From: an uncultured Burkholderiales bacterium
GTDB lineage: Bacteria > Pseudomonadota > Gammaproteobacteria > Burkholderiales > Burkholderiaceae
NCBI GenBank assembly: GCA_946480465.1
Contig: CAMLJY010000009.1
Coordinates: 83,995-147,994, forward strand
Direction: 5' to 3'
DNA: 64,000 nt
The notes beneath the pieces are model-generated. The model had not been told where the DNA came from. It searched no databases and saw only the letters and a program-made list of their open reading frames with translations. Position 1 is the stretch's first letter; every line of letters begins with the position of its first letter. The translations under genes were made by a program, and so were the position numbers. Positions 63,938 to 64,000 of the stretch are shown here, piece by piece.

Positions 63938-64000
63938 CCTGTCGAGCCTGTCGAGCCTGTCGAGCCTGTCGAGCCTGTCGAGCCTGTCGAGCCTGTCGAG
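63938..64000. repeat. 9-bp tandem repeat running off the window end
   Basis: Seven perfect copies of CCTGTCGAG occupy the last 63 bases and continue past the edge. They lie 61 bp after the CorA/ZntB stop, outside any gene seen here. Confidence 0.95.

Overview
The window is very GC-rich (roughly 70 percent by eye) and densely packed, with short intergenic gaps, frequent GTG/TTG starts and ATGA-type overlaps. Gene content (dipeptide ABC operon, MutS, Anbu, a nag-type salicylate 5-hydroxylase operon, several c-di-GMP proteins, CYTH-CHAD) points to a betaproteobacterium of the Burkholderiales, probably near Rubrivivax/Ideonella/Piscinibacter. That placement is inferred from gene families and composition, not from a marker-gene search.

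Layout. 0.2-3.3 kb: a MocR-like regulator that has lost its PLP lysine, then a secreted MORN-repeat protein. 3.4-10.1 kb (minus): Anbu peptidase and a dipeptide/oligopeptide ABC operon (SBP, two permeases, two ATPases). 10.3-12.9 kb (minus): mutS. 12.9-18.3 kb: an accessory island with a copper P-type ATPase remnant, an Xre-RES toxin-antitoxin pair, an AmiD-like amidase, an HpaH hydratase fragment, and a frameshifted NucA/NucB nuclease gene followed by a SUKH immunity-like gene. 18.3-20.5 kb: a PAS-GGDEF-EAL protein.

20.6-42.6 kb is the most interesting part: a bidirectional natural-product locus. The left arm (minus) carries a small membrane protein, HupE/UreJ, a fatty acyl-AMP ligase fused to an ACP, and a single-module NRPS (docking-Cy-like-A-T-TE), followed by a LuxR-type regulator and a GMC oxidoreductase. 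The right arm (plus) carries a LolA-like periplasmic carrier, a LolD/MacB-type ATPase, a duplicated-FtsX permease, an outer-membrane barrel, a second single-module NRPS (docking-Cy-A-T-reductase) and a second GMC oxidoreductase. Both adenylation domains read as cysteine-specific. The likely product class is an acyl-cysteine or acyl-thiazoline, exported by the Lol-like system, with a possible metal link through HupE.

42.7-46.8 kb: a LysR regulator divergent from a complete nag-type salicylate 5-hydroxylase operon (reductase, large and small oxygenase subunits, Rieske ferredoxin). 46.8-64 kb: mostly chromosomal housekeeping and signalling genes: SET-domain protein, membrane diguanylate cyclase, PPOX-family protein divergent from a PdxR-type regulator, hybrid histidine kinase, ferritin-like PF10118 protein, GNAT-like protein, degenerate metallophosphoesterase, esterase/phytase-like lipoprotein, histidine phosphatase, a 49-residue membrane protein, CYTH-CHAD protein, EAL-CBS-GGDEF protein and a CorA/ZntB transporter. 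The window ends inside a 9-bp tandem repeat. No rRNA, tRNA or CRISPR array was recognised.
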